Assembly: GCA_016235865.1 (NCBI GenBank)
Contig: JACRIK010000026.1
Coordinates: forward strand, 124,001-188,000
Direction of reading: 5' to 3'
DNA length: 64,000 nucleotides
From: Planctomycetota bacterium
Lineage (GTDB): Bacteria; Planctomycetota; MHYJ01; JACQXL01
Below the pieces are notes generated by a model that did not search any database, had not been told where the DNA came from, and saw only the letters and a program-made list of their open reading frames with translations. Both the position numbers and the translations under genes were made by a program. Shown here one piece after another: positions 34,174-43,384 of this stretch. How positions within the stretch are numbered: position 1 is the stretch's first letter; the number at the start of each line of letters is the position of its first letter.

Positions 34174-35724
34174 TTATCTGGCGTATTCCACGGCTCTGGT
34201 TTCCCGGATGACCGTGACCTTGATTTCGCCCGGGTATTTAAGTTCCTTTTCGATATCCTGGGCGATATTCCGGCTGAGAATGGTGGCCTGGCTGTCATCG
34301 ACCTTAGAGGCGCTGACAAAGACCCTGATTTCACGGCCGGCCTGGATAGCGTAAGAGGTTTCCACGCCCTGATAGGCGTTGGCAATGTCTTCCAGCTGTT
34401 TGATTCGCTGGAGGTATTTTTCCACGCTGTCGCGCCGGGCGCCGGGCCTCGATGCGGATATGGCGTCAGCCGCGGCAATCAGGACCGTGTAAGGCGAATC
34501 CGGGTGGACCATCTCGTGGTGTTTTTCTATGGCGTCAATCACCTCCGGCCGCTCGTCGCAGCGCCGGGCTAAATCGGCCCCTAATGCCGGATGGGTGCCT
34601 TCTTCCACTTGGTCAATGGATTTGCCGATGTCGTGCAACAGGCCGGCCCGCTTGGCCAGCGTGGCGTCGAGTTTCAGCTCCGCAGCCATGGCCGAGGCCA
34701 GATGCGCCACCTCAACCGAGTGCTGCAGGACGTTCTGGCCGTAGCTGGTTCGGAATTTCAGCCGGCCGATCAGGGCTACAATCTTTGGATTGATATTGGG
34801 GATATTCATTTCATAGCAGGTGGCTTTACCGGCCTGGTTGATGGCTTCGTTGACCTCTTTCTTGGCGATTTCCACAACCTCTTCAATCCGCCCGGGCTGG
34901 ATGCGCCCGTCGCTGACCAGTTTTTCCAGCGCCTTGCGGGCTACCTCGCGCCGGACCGGGTCGAAACTGGAGATAACCACCACGCCGGGCGTGTCGTCGA
35001 CAATCAGTTCCACGCCCGAGGCCTTTTCAAAAGCCCGGATGTTCCGGCCTTCACGGCCGATAATCCGGCCTTTCATATCATCGTTGACAATGTCCACCGT
35101 CGAGACGGATGATTGCCCGCTCTGGTCGGCCGCGTATTTCTGGATGGCCATGGTGATGAGCCGCCGGGCTTCGCCTTCGGCCATCTCCTTGGCGCGTTCC
35201 TGTGATTTCTTGACCAGGTCGGCTTCTTCTTTCTGCAGGTCGGTTTCCATCTTGCTCAGGAGCAGCTTGGTGGCCTCTTCCTTGCTCAGCCCGGAAATCT
35301 GGTGCAGGGTCTGCTTCTCGTTGTCAATGATAGTTTGCAGTTCTTTGTTCTTGGTGTCAATCAGCCGGTTTTTATCCTCGATGGATTTTTCGATTCCTTC
35401 TATCTGGCGTTCCCGGCGCTGGAGCGTATCGGCCTTGCGGTCAATGGCGTCCTCGCGTTTGAGAAGCCGGCGTTCGAATTCCTTTAGTTCCCGCTTGGTT
35501 TCCTGGGTGTCGCGGTTGGCTTGTTCCTTAAGGCGGTAGGTTTCCTCTTTAGCCGCGAAAGACGCTTCTTTTCTTACCCGTTCGGCCTCGAGCTGTGCCT
35601 GGTTGATGATATCGGCTGCTTTCTGTTTGCCTTTTCGTTGCTGGAGGAACAGGAACAGATAGACCGCCACAGCACCGAGGATAAAAGCCGCCACGATCAA
35701 AATGATATATATCTGGCTGGACAT
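34174..35724 (-). CDS. rny: Ribonuclease Y
   Basis: This membrane-anchored endoribonuclease initiates mRNA decay. The 516-residue length is standard. It has an N-terminal transmembrane helix (IYIILIVAAFILGAVAVYLF), a long coiled coil (~25-200), a KH domain with GRIIGREGRNIRAFE, then the HD domain with LLHDIGKSID. The start has AGAGGAAAG upstream. It leads the rny-ymdB-xseA run. The 463-bp gap upstream contains a candidate structured RNA. Confidence 0.97.
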   Translation of the reverse strand: MSSQIYIILIVAAFILGAVAVYLFLFLQQRKGKQKAADIINQAQLEAERVRKEASFAAKEETYRLKEQANRDTQETKRELKEFERRLLKREDAIDRKADTLQRRERQIEGIEKSIEDKNRLIDTKNKELQTIIDNEKQTLHQISGLSKEEATKLLLSKMETDLQKEEADLVKKSQERAKEMAEGEARRLITMAIQKYAADQSGQSSVSTVDIVNDDMKGRIIGREGRNIRAFEKASGVELIVDDTPGVVVISSFDPVRREVARKALEKLVSDGRIQPGRIEEVVEIAKKEVNEAINQAGKATCYEMNIPNINPKIVALIGRLKFRTSYGQNVLQHSVEVAHLASAMAAELKLDATLAKRAGLLHDIGKSIDQVEEGTHPALGADLARRCDERPEVIDAIEKHHEMVHPDSPYTVLIAAADAISASRPGARRDSVEKYLQRIKQLEDIANAYQGVETSYAIQAGREIRVFVSASKVDDSQATILSRNIAQDIEKELKYPGEIKVTVIRETRAVEYAR

Positions 35725-36187
35725 ATGGCTTTCCTCTCTTAGTTACTGTTAGTGGCGGGTCGCCGCAGGCGGCACGACACGTTACAGTAAGTTAGATGGC
35801 CTCGAACCCATTCGGGGCCATTGTTAAAATTCGGTTATCGGTTATATAGGAATAAGCAGAATGATTACGGACGGATAGGGGAGTCCAGGACGGGATGAAT
35901 CAAAACACTAACAACCAGAATGGTCCGGAACAGGCAAAATATCAGGCCAAAAGCCCAGCGGCCTTTGGATATTACAGTCAACAGGCCAGATTCGTGTCCG
36001 GGGATGGTTCCGCCGGGGGATTTTTCCGTTGACGATAAGTATTAGCGTTAGGAAATACAATATTATGTTCATGCTATAATTTTGCCGTCTGATTCCGGTT
36101 ATTAAGTTGATATTCGATTCATTTTCCCATATCGGTCAGTTCAATGATTCTGTTTACTCCTTTATATGATTATTTCTAATCTAAACG
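35725..36187. other. Structured intergenic region upstream of rny
   Basis: No gene is found here. Hairpins include GGCCTCGAA...TTCGGGGCC (about 35798-35819) and a longer bulged stem at 35939-35972 (AATATC, bulge AGG, CCAAAAGCC, loop CAGC, GGCCTTTGGATATT). CCGG/GGTCC-rich flanking segments occur at about 35920 and 35995. In several bacteria 6S RNA lies just upstream of rny, so an RNA gene here is worth testing, but I cannot fold a convincing 6S. Confidence 0.35.
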
Positions 36188-37336
36188 TTATTGGTCTTCT
36201 TCCGTTAGTAAGTCTATTTTTTCGATTATGATGGTTTCAGCTACGCCTGATTTATTGGCGACTTTTTTGCCTTTTACGCCCACGTATTGACCGTAGTAGT
36301 CGTCCAGATTGGTTGAGGAGCTCGGGCTCTTGAGGAAGAACAGGGTCTTGCCGCCCATGGTTAGTTTGTGCGCGGCCGGCCGGCCGATATACTTGCCTTC
36401 TGATTCCATCCAGCCCCTGGCATCATAAGGTTCCGGGGCTTCTTTCATCCGGTATAATTCCGCCATTCTCTCCTGGTATTTTTTCTCTATCGTTATTTTA
36501 TCAGTGGTGGCCTTGTTTATCGCATCGGTATATTCAATGAGGATTTGCTGTTTGGGCTCAATTTGTCCAACGCGTTCGCGGCTCTTTTTCATTAATTCAT
36601 TATCGGATGTGGTGTTTATGACCTCTTTATAGAGACGAAGCACTTCGGTATAGTTCTGCTGCAGAGGCGGTTTTTGAAGCTCCGCATCGTATAGTTTTTC
36701 CGCTTGGTTGAATATTGCGGTAAGCGACTGCTTGTTTTTTTCTTCCTGGATGGTCTTATTCTTGAGATCATCGTAAATCTTGCGATTACCCCAATAACGG
36801 GTATATTTCTTGTTTACCCAGCCGGTCAGGTTTTCGGTCGGGGCGATTTGATACCATTCACCTTTCTCGGATTTAACTTTAATTGTTTGCCCCTCGGTGA
36901 TATGGCCGATGATGTTTTCGCCTGATTCCGGCCGGCTGCGGACATTGATGCGGCCGACCTTAACCACGCCCAGCGATTTTTCCTTGTTGGTAATCTCCAC
37001 GTATTTTTTGGTTATCCAGCACTTGGTGTCATCCGGGAGTTGCACTTCCAGCCAGCCGCTTTTGTCGTTGACCACGACCAGTTTTTCGCCTTTGGTCAGC
37101 GATTGGACCACCGGGTAATTGATGCCGTTGCCGGCGCGCAGATTGAGTTTTGGGACGGTTACTTCCACCACCTCTTCGGGTCCTGACGCCTTGGCGTTTT
37201 CAGTCGCTTCAGGGGCTGCTTTCGGCTCGGCTACTTTTGGTTCCGCTGACTTTACCTGGGAGAACAAGCTCCCGATACTCAAAACAGCCAGGGCAATCGC
37301 CCAGCCACTAATAGCCCATATCTTTTTTTCTACCAT
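36188..37336 (-). CDS. Secreted protein with two SH3b domains
   Basis: The 382-residue protein has a signal peptide (VEKKIWAISGWAIALAVLSIGSLF), an Ala/Pro/Glu-rich linker, and two bacterial SH3 domains at about 58-112 (KLNLRAGNGINYPVVQSL) and 120-180 (RINVRSRPESGENIIGHI). A helical region and a C-terminal beta domain follow. SH3b domains usually bind cell wall peptides; no catalytic domain is visible. It has a very strong Shine-Dalgarno (GGGGAGGAGG) and a good promoter about 75 bp upstream. It is transcribed alone. Confidence 0.85.
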   Translation of the reverse strand: MVEKKIWAISGWAIALAVLSIGSLFSQVKSAEPKVAEPKAAPEATENAKASGPEEVVEVTVPKLNLRAGNGINYPVVQSLTKGEKLVVVNDKSGWLEVQLPDDTKCWITKKYVEITNKEKSLGVVKVGRINVRSRPESGENIIGHITEGQTIKVKSEKGEWYQIAPTENLTGWVNKKYTRYWGNRKIYDDLKNKTIQEEKNKQSLTAIFNQAEKLYDAELQKPPLQQNYTEVLRLYKEVINTTSDNELMKKSRERVGQIEPKQQILIEYTDAINKATTDKITIEKKYQERMAELYRMKEAPEPYDARGWMESEGKYIGRPAAHKLTMGGKTLFFLKSPSSSTNLDDYYGQYVGVKGKKVANKSGVAETIIIEKIDLLTEEDQ

Positions 37337-37412
37337 TTTATACCTCCTCCCCTAATTATATTATTTTAGGGTGTCTTTTTATATATCGGTTTATTGCCGT
37401 ATTTTGTTTAGC

Positions 37413-37441
37413 AGATTATCACATATCGCCAACCGGGTCAA
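37413..37441 (-). promoter_or_regulatory. Promoter of the SH3b gene
   Basis: Minus-strand TTGACC (37436-37441), 17 bp, TAATCT (37413-37418). The -35 context TTTTTCTTGACCCGGTTGG is shared with the pdxJ promoter at 43433-43452. Confidence 0.55.
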
Positions 37442-37515
37442 GAAAAATGCAAAAATTCGTGCAAATTGGCAGATAACCACTAAAGTCACTCAACGCCCTG
37501 GCCGATAGATAGGGT

Positions 37516-38178
37516 ATGAAAGCAGTAGACCTCTTGCTCACGGCCGCCACCTTCATCGCCTTTGTGCTGGCTGTGTATCTGTTTTCCAGCGATCCGGTTT
37601 TAAGCGGCTCGGTTAACTGGGCTGAAGACCGCGCGCCGGAAGGTAAGGCGTCAGCAAAGCCGGCCGACATTAAACAGAATACCGGGGCAGTGTCAAGCCT
37701 GCCGGTCCCGATTAGCGCGCCGGCTCAGGGATTGGCGATTAATTATCCGCCGGCCACGCAGTGGAAGTATATCGTGATTCATAATAGCGGCACCAGGCAG
37801 GGGAATGCGAAAATGTTTGATACTTACCATCGTAATGAAAAGGGTATGAAAGACGGGCTGGCCTATCATTTTGTCATCGGCAACGGCAAGAAGTCAAAGG
37901 ATGGCGGGATTGAGGTTGGCAAGCGTTGGGACCGGCAGATAGCCGGGGCTCACTGTTATGATAGCCGGATGAATTGTGAATCTGTCGGCATCTGTTTGGT
38001 GGGTGATTTTAATGAATCAAAGCCGACTGCCCGCCAGATGGAATCGCTGCTCAAGCTTATTGCCGACCTGCAGACCCAATACCGCATTCCCAAGGCGAAT
38101 ATCCTGCTTCATAAGGAAGTGGACAAAAGGCAGACCGATTGTCCGGGCAGGAAATTCCCCGCCAATAAGATTCGCTGA
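37516..38178 (+). CDS. N-acetylmuramoyl-L-alanine amidase (PGRP/Amidase_2 fold)
   Basis: The 220-residue protein is anchored by an N-terminal hydrophobic helix (residues 5-24), followed by a Pro/Ala-rich linker (~35-75), then a zinc amidase domain. Zinc ligands are His89 (YIVIHNSG), His199 (LLHKEVD) and Cys209 (TDCPGRKFP), as in T7 lysozyme-like enzymes. AYHFVIGNG and ESVGICLVGDF are typical strands. It should cleave the amide bond between muramic acid and the peptide stem, in the periplasm. It is divergently oriented from the SH3b gene, which may share a cell-wall role. Confidence 0.88.
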   Translation: MKAVDLLLTAATFIAFVLAVYLFSSDPVLSGSVNWAEDRAPEGKASAKPADIKQNTGAVSSLPVPISAPAQGLAINYPPATQWKYIVIHNSGTRQGNAKMFDTYHRNEKGMKDGLAYHFVIGNGKKSKDGGIEVGKRWDRQIAGAHCYDSRMNCESVGICLVGDFNESKPTARQMESLLKLIADLQTQYRIPKANILLHKEVDKRQTDCPGRKFPANKIR

Positions 38179-38200
38179 TGCTGATTAACTATAGATGCTG

Positions 38201-38407
38201 CTAACTCTTCTTGGAAAGCGTTGTTGGCTTGGCAGCCGTATTGATGTCAACCTTATTCTCCCGCGCCAGCCAGCCCAGTGCCTGTTGGAATAAATCCTTG
38301 GAGATATTTTTCAGATCTTTCTGGACTTTTTCCAGTGGCGTGTTGCCGTGTTTGTCCAGGTAGCGCCAGACCTCCCCGGCGGCCTTGCCGATTTCGTGCT
38401 GGTACAT
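38201..38407 (-). CDS. Small winged-helix protein
   Basis: The 68-residue protein has the fold pattern of DUF2582-type winged helix proteins: helix GKAAGEVWRYLDKHG, helix PLEKVQKDL, recognition helix SKDLFQQALGWLARENKVDI. The ATG at 38407 is supported by a perfect AGGAGG seven bases upstream and by a promoter with TTGACA; longer versions would start inside the promoter. It may bind DNA, but no target is known. Confidence 0.8.
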   Translation of the reverse strand: MYQHEIGKAAGEVWRYLDKHGNTPLEKVQKDLKNISKDLFQQALGWLARENKVDINTAAKPTTLSKKS

Positions 38408-38426
38408 AGTCTTACCTCCTGGTCTT

Positions 38427-38454
38427 AATGTAGATAAATAACACATTTTGTCAA
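38427..38454 (-). promoter_or_regulatory. Promoter of the winged-helix gene
   Basis: Minus-strand TTGACA (38449-38454) and TACATT (38427-38432) with 16-bp spacing give a leader of roughly 13-18 nt containing AGGAGG. Confidence 0.6.
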
Positions 38455-38478
38455 GGACAATCTGTGATTTATGATAAA

Positions 38479-39120
38479 TTACTCCTCAAACTGGCTGATC
38501 ATATGGTGCTGCCAGGTGGGAATGGTGCTGTCAGATCCGGCGTATTCCTGCCACTCCTTGTAGGAAATAAACGGCTTGGTCTTTTCTATCGGATGAATAT
38601 CGGTTCTGAGCACGCCCTCTATCTTATTGACCTTTTCGGTCAGGTATTTTTGCAGGGTCTGCTCGCTGTCAGCCAGCAGAGAATACTGCAGGGTTTCATC
38701 ATAGAGGTGGAAGGTAAAGGCATAATAAACCTTTTTCAAGCCCTCAGGCAGATTGGGGTCCGCCAGTTTGCCGTAAACCTCCGATAAATATTTAGGTTTG
38801 ACCTTGGCCGTGATGGTAAATCGTTTCATATTGGTGGTGTCCGCCGGCAGAGGGAAGAATCTCGGTTTGTAGAGATGAATCAGCCAAATAGCCGAGACCG
38901 ATTCTATTTTATTTAAATAGTTAGAAATTAACTCGTTGATGACGGTGGAATCCTTGGCGTGGACGAATAAACTTGCCTCATTATGTCCCTTGCGTTTGGA
39001 GAGATAAAGAAGCCGTCCGCGGTTCTGCAGGACCTTTTGCAAATCATCTTTCCGGGTGGTAATCTCATTCCAAAGATTCCTGCCCGCATCATCCGTGAGC
39101 ATGCGGATAATTACTATCAT
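38479..39120 (-). CDS. Hypothetical protein, possible tandem ferredoxin-like (AsnC-ligand-type) folds
   Basis: The 213-residue cytoplasmic protein appears to contain two alpha/beta repeats. In each, a helix and a strand run toward an ESVSAIWLIHLYKPRFFPL-type segment (residues ~73-91) or an IEGVLRTDIHPIEKTKPF segment (~167-184). This resembles the dimeric alpha-beta barrel of Lrp/AsnC ligand-binding domains, without a DNA-binding domain. The Shine-Dalgarno AAGGAG and a consensus promoter precede the ATG. Function is unknown. Confidence 0.65.
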   Translation of the reverse strand: MIVIIRMLTDDAGRNLWNEITTRKDDLQKVLQNRGRLLYLSKRKGHNEASLFVHAKDSTVINELISNYLNKIESVSAIWLIHLYKPRFFPLPADTTNMKRFTITAKVKPKYLSEVYGKLADPNLPEGLKKVYYAFTFHLYDETLQYSLLADSEQTLQKYLTEKVNKIEGVLRTDIHPIEKTKPFISYKEWQEYAGSDSTIPTWQHHMISQFEE

Positions 39121-39147
39121 CTTATTCGTCTCCTTTTCCCTGGTATG

Positions 39148-39176
39148 ATTATAAATGATGGCAGCAACCTTGTCAA
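39148..39176 (-). promoter_or_regulatory. Consensus sigma-70 promoter
   Basis: Minus-strand TTGACA (39171-39176), 17-bp spacer, TATAAT (39148-39153): a perfect consensus promoter about 20 nt of leader upstream of the ATG at 39120. Confidence 0.75.
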
Positions 39177-39269
39177 TATATTCTGGCTATATTGATGTCG
39201 GCAAAGTGCGTGGGAGCGCCTATGTGGCGCCAGGCAGGCGTTGCATCATATTGGACCTACGGCAGTTGC

Positions 39270-42200
39270 TTACTGTTCATATCCCCAACTGATTATCTTG
39301 GGTGTGGTATAATAATAGAATGTGATATCGTCGAATATTATTGTATCGTTTGCTGGCTGATTAATCCTTGTATTTGGTTTGAATAAGAGCTCGTATCTTA
39401 TTCGGTTTTTACTCAGGGTTAATGGTCCGTTCTCAGCCGGCGCGGCGCCGCCTCCGTCAGTCGGGATGGCCAATGTCCGGTTGTTTAATAAATCAGTGGT
39501 TTCGTTTTTCAGTCCGACTTCAACCTTCCCGTCAGGCATAGAGCCATTATCGATTTTGGTTTTTGTATCATACACGGTCCAGTGGACCATAAAGATATTA
39601 ATCTGGTTCGGATTTTCTGCGCCAATGTTTTCGGTTTTGCCAAGGTCAATCTCACGCGAGATGAATTTGGCGTCGTCGCCGGTGTAATATCTGCCTAAGC
39701 TCCAGAGACCGTCAATATTGGGCGGTGGAGGTGGCGGCGGTGGCGGCGGAGGAGGCGGTGGCGGTGGAGGCGGCGGAGGTGGTGGAGGAGGCGGCGGAGG
39801 TGGAGGAGGCGGCGGTGGAGGAGGCGGTGGCGGTGGTGGCGGCGGCGGAGGCGGTGGAGGAGGAGGTGGCCAATCACCATCTCTTTTCCTGCGCGGACAA
39901 CCTGCCCAGATCACCTTTTCTTTGTTGATATAGGTTGTTTTGGTATTGTTTAAACTACAGAGTTTGACATTTTCGTCAACGATAAAGGTGTTGTTGTCAA
40001 CTGATTGCCTGTCAGGAAAGGAAGGCGCAGAACCATTTGAACCTCCAGATGGAGGCGGAATCATCCTTTCGTCTGATTTTTCACTATTACCTGAATCACC
40101 TTCCTGACTAACTGGTATTAACTCAAAAACCAGAACCTCGTCAATAGTTGCGTCAGGGGCTCCGTTCAATCGCAGGGCGCTCATAACCTCGCCTAATCTT
40201 AAATAATTGTCGATACTGTTGTATTTGCCGGTCAGAGCATTCTGCTGGTCCTGGAAGGTGCCTCTTTTCCACGCCTGACCATTGATATAGAGCACGTCAT
40301 TAGCCTCTTGCTTGGTTGTCGGCGGTATTACCGCTGGTGGTTTGGATTCATCCGGTGGTGTGGTCTCGCCAGTCGGTTCAGGCGGTTTAATGGTCGGTTC
40401 AGGCTGTTTTGTCCACTCGGGAATAACAGGTGGTACTTTGTTATGCACCAAGACACCATTAGCAAAGTAGTTATGAGTGTCACTCACTTCCAGGTTATAA
40501 ACCAGGGGGGATTCCGGTATAAATTCAATCCTGACAATTTCCATCAATCCACATTCAGTAAACAGGGCATGATTTACTTTCAATTCATCTGCTCTTTTAC
40601 AGATATCAGAAGCGATATATACGGGATGGTTACCTGTAATCTCTAACTGCGTTCCGTTTTTCAAGGAGATGCGATAATATCCTGATTTATTTTCGTGTTC
40701 GAACACCTCGGCAACTTTAACTAATTTAGTTTGAGATGTCTTTTCATCAAGACCGAATACTTCATATCCTACTTTAATATCCTCGATATTCACTAAAACA
40801 TTGTTCCTGGTTAATATCTTAGTTCCGGCAAGCAGGCAGCCACCCATACCCGGACAAGACGCTAAATCAACATCTTCCTTCTGATAACTGCCGCCATCCG
40901 CAAACACACATAATTTATTGCCGGAAAAGGCATATTTGAGTTGTTTGGTGTCATCTATCATCGCCATGACTTCCTGGACCCTTCTGACCCAGGTAATATT
41001 AATCCATTTGCCGGCCCGGAAGCTGGTGTTGCTCCAATCAGGAGGATTACTGATACCGCTGCAATTCGGATGATTGATATGATTAAGGCAGGGGGTTCCG
41101 GCGCCCTTAAACCCGATGGTATTGGATGTCCCGTATCCGCCGGCCAGGAAACTATTGTGATTCCATCCGTCTCCATCGTCCCGGTAAGACATTATATCGG
41201 CGCGGGGTATGCGGGCGATACTGTATATCCCAAACGGGATTCCGTACCTGCCGTATGTCTCATTACGAGCGGTTGTGTTCATCCAGGAGAAATAGGTCCT
41301 GATTTTGCCTGTTTCCTCCGGATAGAAGTGCGGTTTTACCCACATAGAAACCACGATTAGTTGGTCGTTGAAATCTCCCGGCCTTAGAAAGTAGGCCGGA
41401 ATTGCCTTGCTGTCCGAATATACGCCGTCCGGGTAAAGGCGTCCGGATAATTCATCTGAGGGAGGGATTAATCTGCCTGCGCCGGGAACAGGTTCGGTGC
41501 GGAACTGCTTTATTTCCTGCCCGGTATTGGCATCCAATCCGTTTGTGAAACTGGCCCGGAACCTGAGCGTGCCGCCGTTGATTGTCGGATTGGGTTGTTC
41601 GGTCGTGGCTAGGGCAATATAGCCGTCATAATCAGCGTTTGCGCCGGCGTCCTTATTATTCATTTCAGGCAGGACCTGAAGAGTTAAATCATTATGGGTC
41701 GGCTTGTTTGGATTGGTGTTTTCCGCAATGATATTATTTTTAATCGGTTTATCCTTGAGGTCGGCCAGGAATTGCGCTTCCGTGGTCTCGCGGTAGATAT
41801 CAAATAATTTGACCACGCTCTTGATTTCCGCCTGCGCCAGCACCTTGTTGGCATTGTTTAATATCCGGCCTAATGAGGTTATTTCATAATAGCCGGTCGG
41901 GTAGAAGGTGAATTCGGTAGTGTAGTAAGTTAAATCTGTTTTGTCCGACCTGAGCAACCGGTTGTAATCGGGATTGAAATCGTTCAGGTTGGTATTGGGG
42001 TTAAAATTAGCTTTAAGGATGTCGGCTTCTGTTTTGGTCAGGTTGATGCTGGCAGTCAACGAATCGCAGAAATCGTGGAATTGTTCCCAGTTCCTGAACG
42101 GCCCGGCGGTTTTTATCCGGTTGGCAATCTGTTCCGTGATCTTTACGGCGGTCTCGCGAGAGAACGCGGTGGTTTCTTTTAATTTAAAGGTGGCGCCGGA

Positions 42201-43277
42201 AAACTGCGGAAATTGGTGCAAGGCATAATTTTGGCTGGTGCGGCCCGCGGCGTTTGCCCATTCACTGTCGGTGACATAGTTATCAGCGGGAGAATTGTCG
42301 CTGTCAAGCGCCGCCAGATAAAAGCCCTTAAGGTCCCTGATGAGCGCGATGAGAAGTTGTTTCGGGGCGGTATTGATATTGACCGGCGCCCGGCCGACTA
42401 TCTTGTCATTCTTCTTGGGGAATTTCACCGGTTCGGCAATGCGCATTTCGCTCCAGGATTCAATGTCGCTGTTTAGGGTGGGCGGTTTTCCGTTTCTGCC
42501 CAGACGTCCGGTTAGCGGAGTCGGGCTGACTACCGTGGTATCGCACCAGGCGTAAAAGGTAATATAGGGCGCTAATCTCCGGGCGTCAGTATCGCTCAGT
42601 TTTATTCTTGATTTGAGGTCATCTATGGAGGTATATGGCCCGTTTTTAGTCTTTTCGTCAAATATCTTGGCGCCAGGTTCCCGGCCCAGGTCGATTTCTT
42701 CGGCCAGATTCTCCAGTATTTGTTTGAGATGCGAGTGGTCTTCCATATTGACATAGAGCCGGGCGGACAGGTCGTCTATCTTAAGCGCGAAATAGTCGCC
42801 GTCCTTATTCTTTTGAGACGGCACCCGGCCGGATACGCCGACCTTGTATGGCTTGAGGCCCTTTTTTATTTCCAGTAAATCTTTTGCATTTATATCTCCG
42901 TCATTATTTGCATCCTTCATCAATGAAGGACGCACGGCGCGACTCAGAGGGCAGTCAAAGGTCTGGAGAATGCCGTCGCCATCCTGGTCTTCTTCGGCGG
43001 TGGCCGGATTATCGCCGTCGTTTGGGTCAAGGTCTTCGCCGTAATATTTTAGCCCGTCAATCCTGGCCGGGGTGAGATACGTTTTGGCATTGGAGATGGC
43101 ATAGTGAATGCCGCTCTGGGCCACTAATTTGGCCTGGACATAATCCACGTGGCTCTTTGAGGTGGCACGTTCCATCGTGGTCAGCATTGAAAATAGTATG
43201 CCCAGGATCACCAGCAGGGTCAGGATGCCCAGTATGACAATCAGGACCACCCCGGATTTGGTGCTTTTTGAGCTCAT
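39270..43277 (-). CDS. GspK-like minor pseudopilin with EF-hand loops, LamG-like domain, Hint domain and Pro50 tract
   Basis: The 1335-residue protein starts with a type IV pilin/GspK N-terminus (SGVVLIVILGILTLLVILGILFS). Two EF-hand/dockerin-like calcium loops follow (DQDGDGILQTFD and DANNDGDINAKD, near residues 95 and 130), then the GspK helix-hairpin core. A LamG-like sandwich starts at ~600 (WINITWVRRVQEVMAMIDD). A Hint domain occupies Cys814-Asn946 and interrupts the LamG-like part, which appears to resume after a Pro-rich linker at VLYINGQAWKRG. Residues 1137-1186 are 50 consecutive prolines. The start has GAAGGAAA upstream. It may cap a pseudopilus of a type II-like secretion system with the secretin at 26098, or be a surface protein using the pilin export route. 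Confidence 0.8.
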   Translation of the reverse strand: MSSKSTKSGVVLIVILGILTLLVILGILFSMLTTMERATSKSHVDYVQAKLVAQSGIHYAISNAKTYLTPARIDGLKYYGEDLDPNDGDNPATAEEDQDGDGILQTFDCPLSRAVRPSLMKDANNDGDINAKDLLEIKKGLKPYKVGVSGRVPSQKNKDGDYFALKIDDLSARLYVNMEDHSHLKQILENLAEEIDLGREPGAKIFDEKTKNGPYTSIDDLKSRIKLSDTDARRLAPYITFYAWCDTTVVSPTPLTGRLGRNGKPPTLNSDIESWSEMRIAEPVKFPKKNDKIVGRAPVNINTAPKQLLIALIRDLKGFYLAALDSDNSPADNYVTDSEWANAAGRTSQNYALHQFPQFSGATFKLKETTAFSRETAVKITEQIANRIKTAGPFRNWEQFHDFCDSLTASINLTKTEADILKANFNPNTNLNDFNPDYNRLLRSDKTDLTYYTTEFTFYPTGYYEITSLGRILNNANKVLAQAEIKSVVKLFDIYRETTEAQFLADLKDKPIKNNIIAENTNPNKPTHNDLTLQVLPEMNNKDAGANADYDGYIALATTEQPNPTINGGTLRFRASFTNGLDANTGQEIKQFRTEPVPGAGRLIPPSDELSGRLYPDGVYSDSKAIPAYFLRPGDFNDQLIVVSMWVKPHFYPEETGKIRTYFSWMNTTARNETYGRYGIPFGIYSIARIPRADIMSYRDDGDGWNHNSFLAGGYGTSNTIGFKGAGTPCLNHINHPNCSGISNPPDWSNTSFRAGKWINITWVRRVQEVMAMIDDTKQLKYAFSGNKLCVFADGGSYQKEDVDLASCPGMGGCLLAGTKILTRNNVLVNIEDIKVGYEVFGLDEKTSQTKLVKVAEVFEHENKSGYYRISLKNGTQLEITGNHPVYIASDICKRADELKVNHALFTECGLMEIVRIEFIPESPLVYNLEVSDTHNYFANGVLVHNKVPPVIPEWTKQPEPTIKPPEPTGETTPPDESKPPAVIPPTTKQEANDVLYINGQAWKRGTFQDQQNALTGKYNSIDNYLRLGEVMSALRLNGAPDATIDEVLVFELIPVSQEGDSGNSEKSDERMIPPPSGGSNGSAPSFPDRQSVDNNTFIVDENVKLCSLNNTKTTYINKEKVIWAGCPRRKRDGDWPPPPPPPPPPPPPPPPPPPPPPPPPPPPPPPPPPPPPPPPPPPPPPPPPPNIDGLWSLGRYYTGDDAKFISREIDLGKTENIGAENPNQINIFMVHWTVYDTKTKIDNGSMPDGKVEVGLKNETTDLLNNRTLAIPTDGGGAAPAENGPLTLSKNRIRYELLFKPNTRINQPANDTIIFDDITFYYYTTPKIISWGYEQ
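39720..39869 (-). repeat. 50 consecutive proline codons
   Basis: 150 bp of uninterrupted CCN codons (NGG on the plus strand) encode 50 prolines in the GspK-like protein. The third positions are mixed (CCG, CCA, CCT and one CCC), so the tract is not a simple slipped trinucleotide. Translation would depend strongly on EF-P. Confidence 0.95.
40440..40838 (-). other. Hint (intein-like) domain, 133 aa, within the GspK-like gene
   Basis: The domain begins with Cys814 (GCLLAGTKIL), has IEDIKVGYEVFGLDE, the block B TGNHPVY with the TxxH motif, and ends with THNYFANGVLVHN at Asn946. Residue +1 is Lys, not Cys/Ser/Thr, so the splicing nucleophile on the C-terminal side is missing. This is the pattern of bacterial intein-like (A-type BIL) or polymorphic-toxin Hint domains; no endonuclease is inserted. 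Confidence 0.9.
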
Positions 43278-43384
43278 AGGTTATTTCCTTCTCTGTATAT
43301 ATGAATGTTTGAGAGGCATGAAAAACTGCAATCCGTTATAAAATTATTTGACAACAGGATTTAGCGGAGTAACAATTCCCTCAG

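Noticed and set aside
35866-36060. 6S RNA call
   Set aside because: Position fits, but I could not find the long closing stem with a central bubble on either strand; kept only as a candidate RNA.
39718-39933. Plus-strand frame of about 50 consecutive glycines
   Set aside because: It is the antisense of the proline tract in the GspK-like gene; codon position pattern and context support only the minus strand.
40440-40838. Canonical splicing intein with homing endonuclease
   Set aside because: Only 133 residues, no endonuclease motifs, and Lys at the +1 position, so classical splicing is unlikely.
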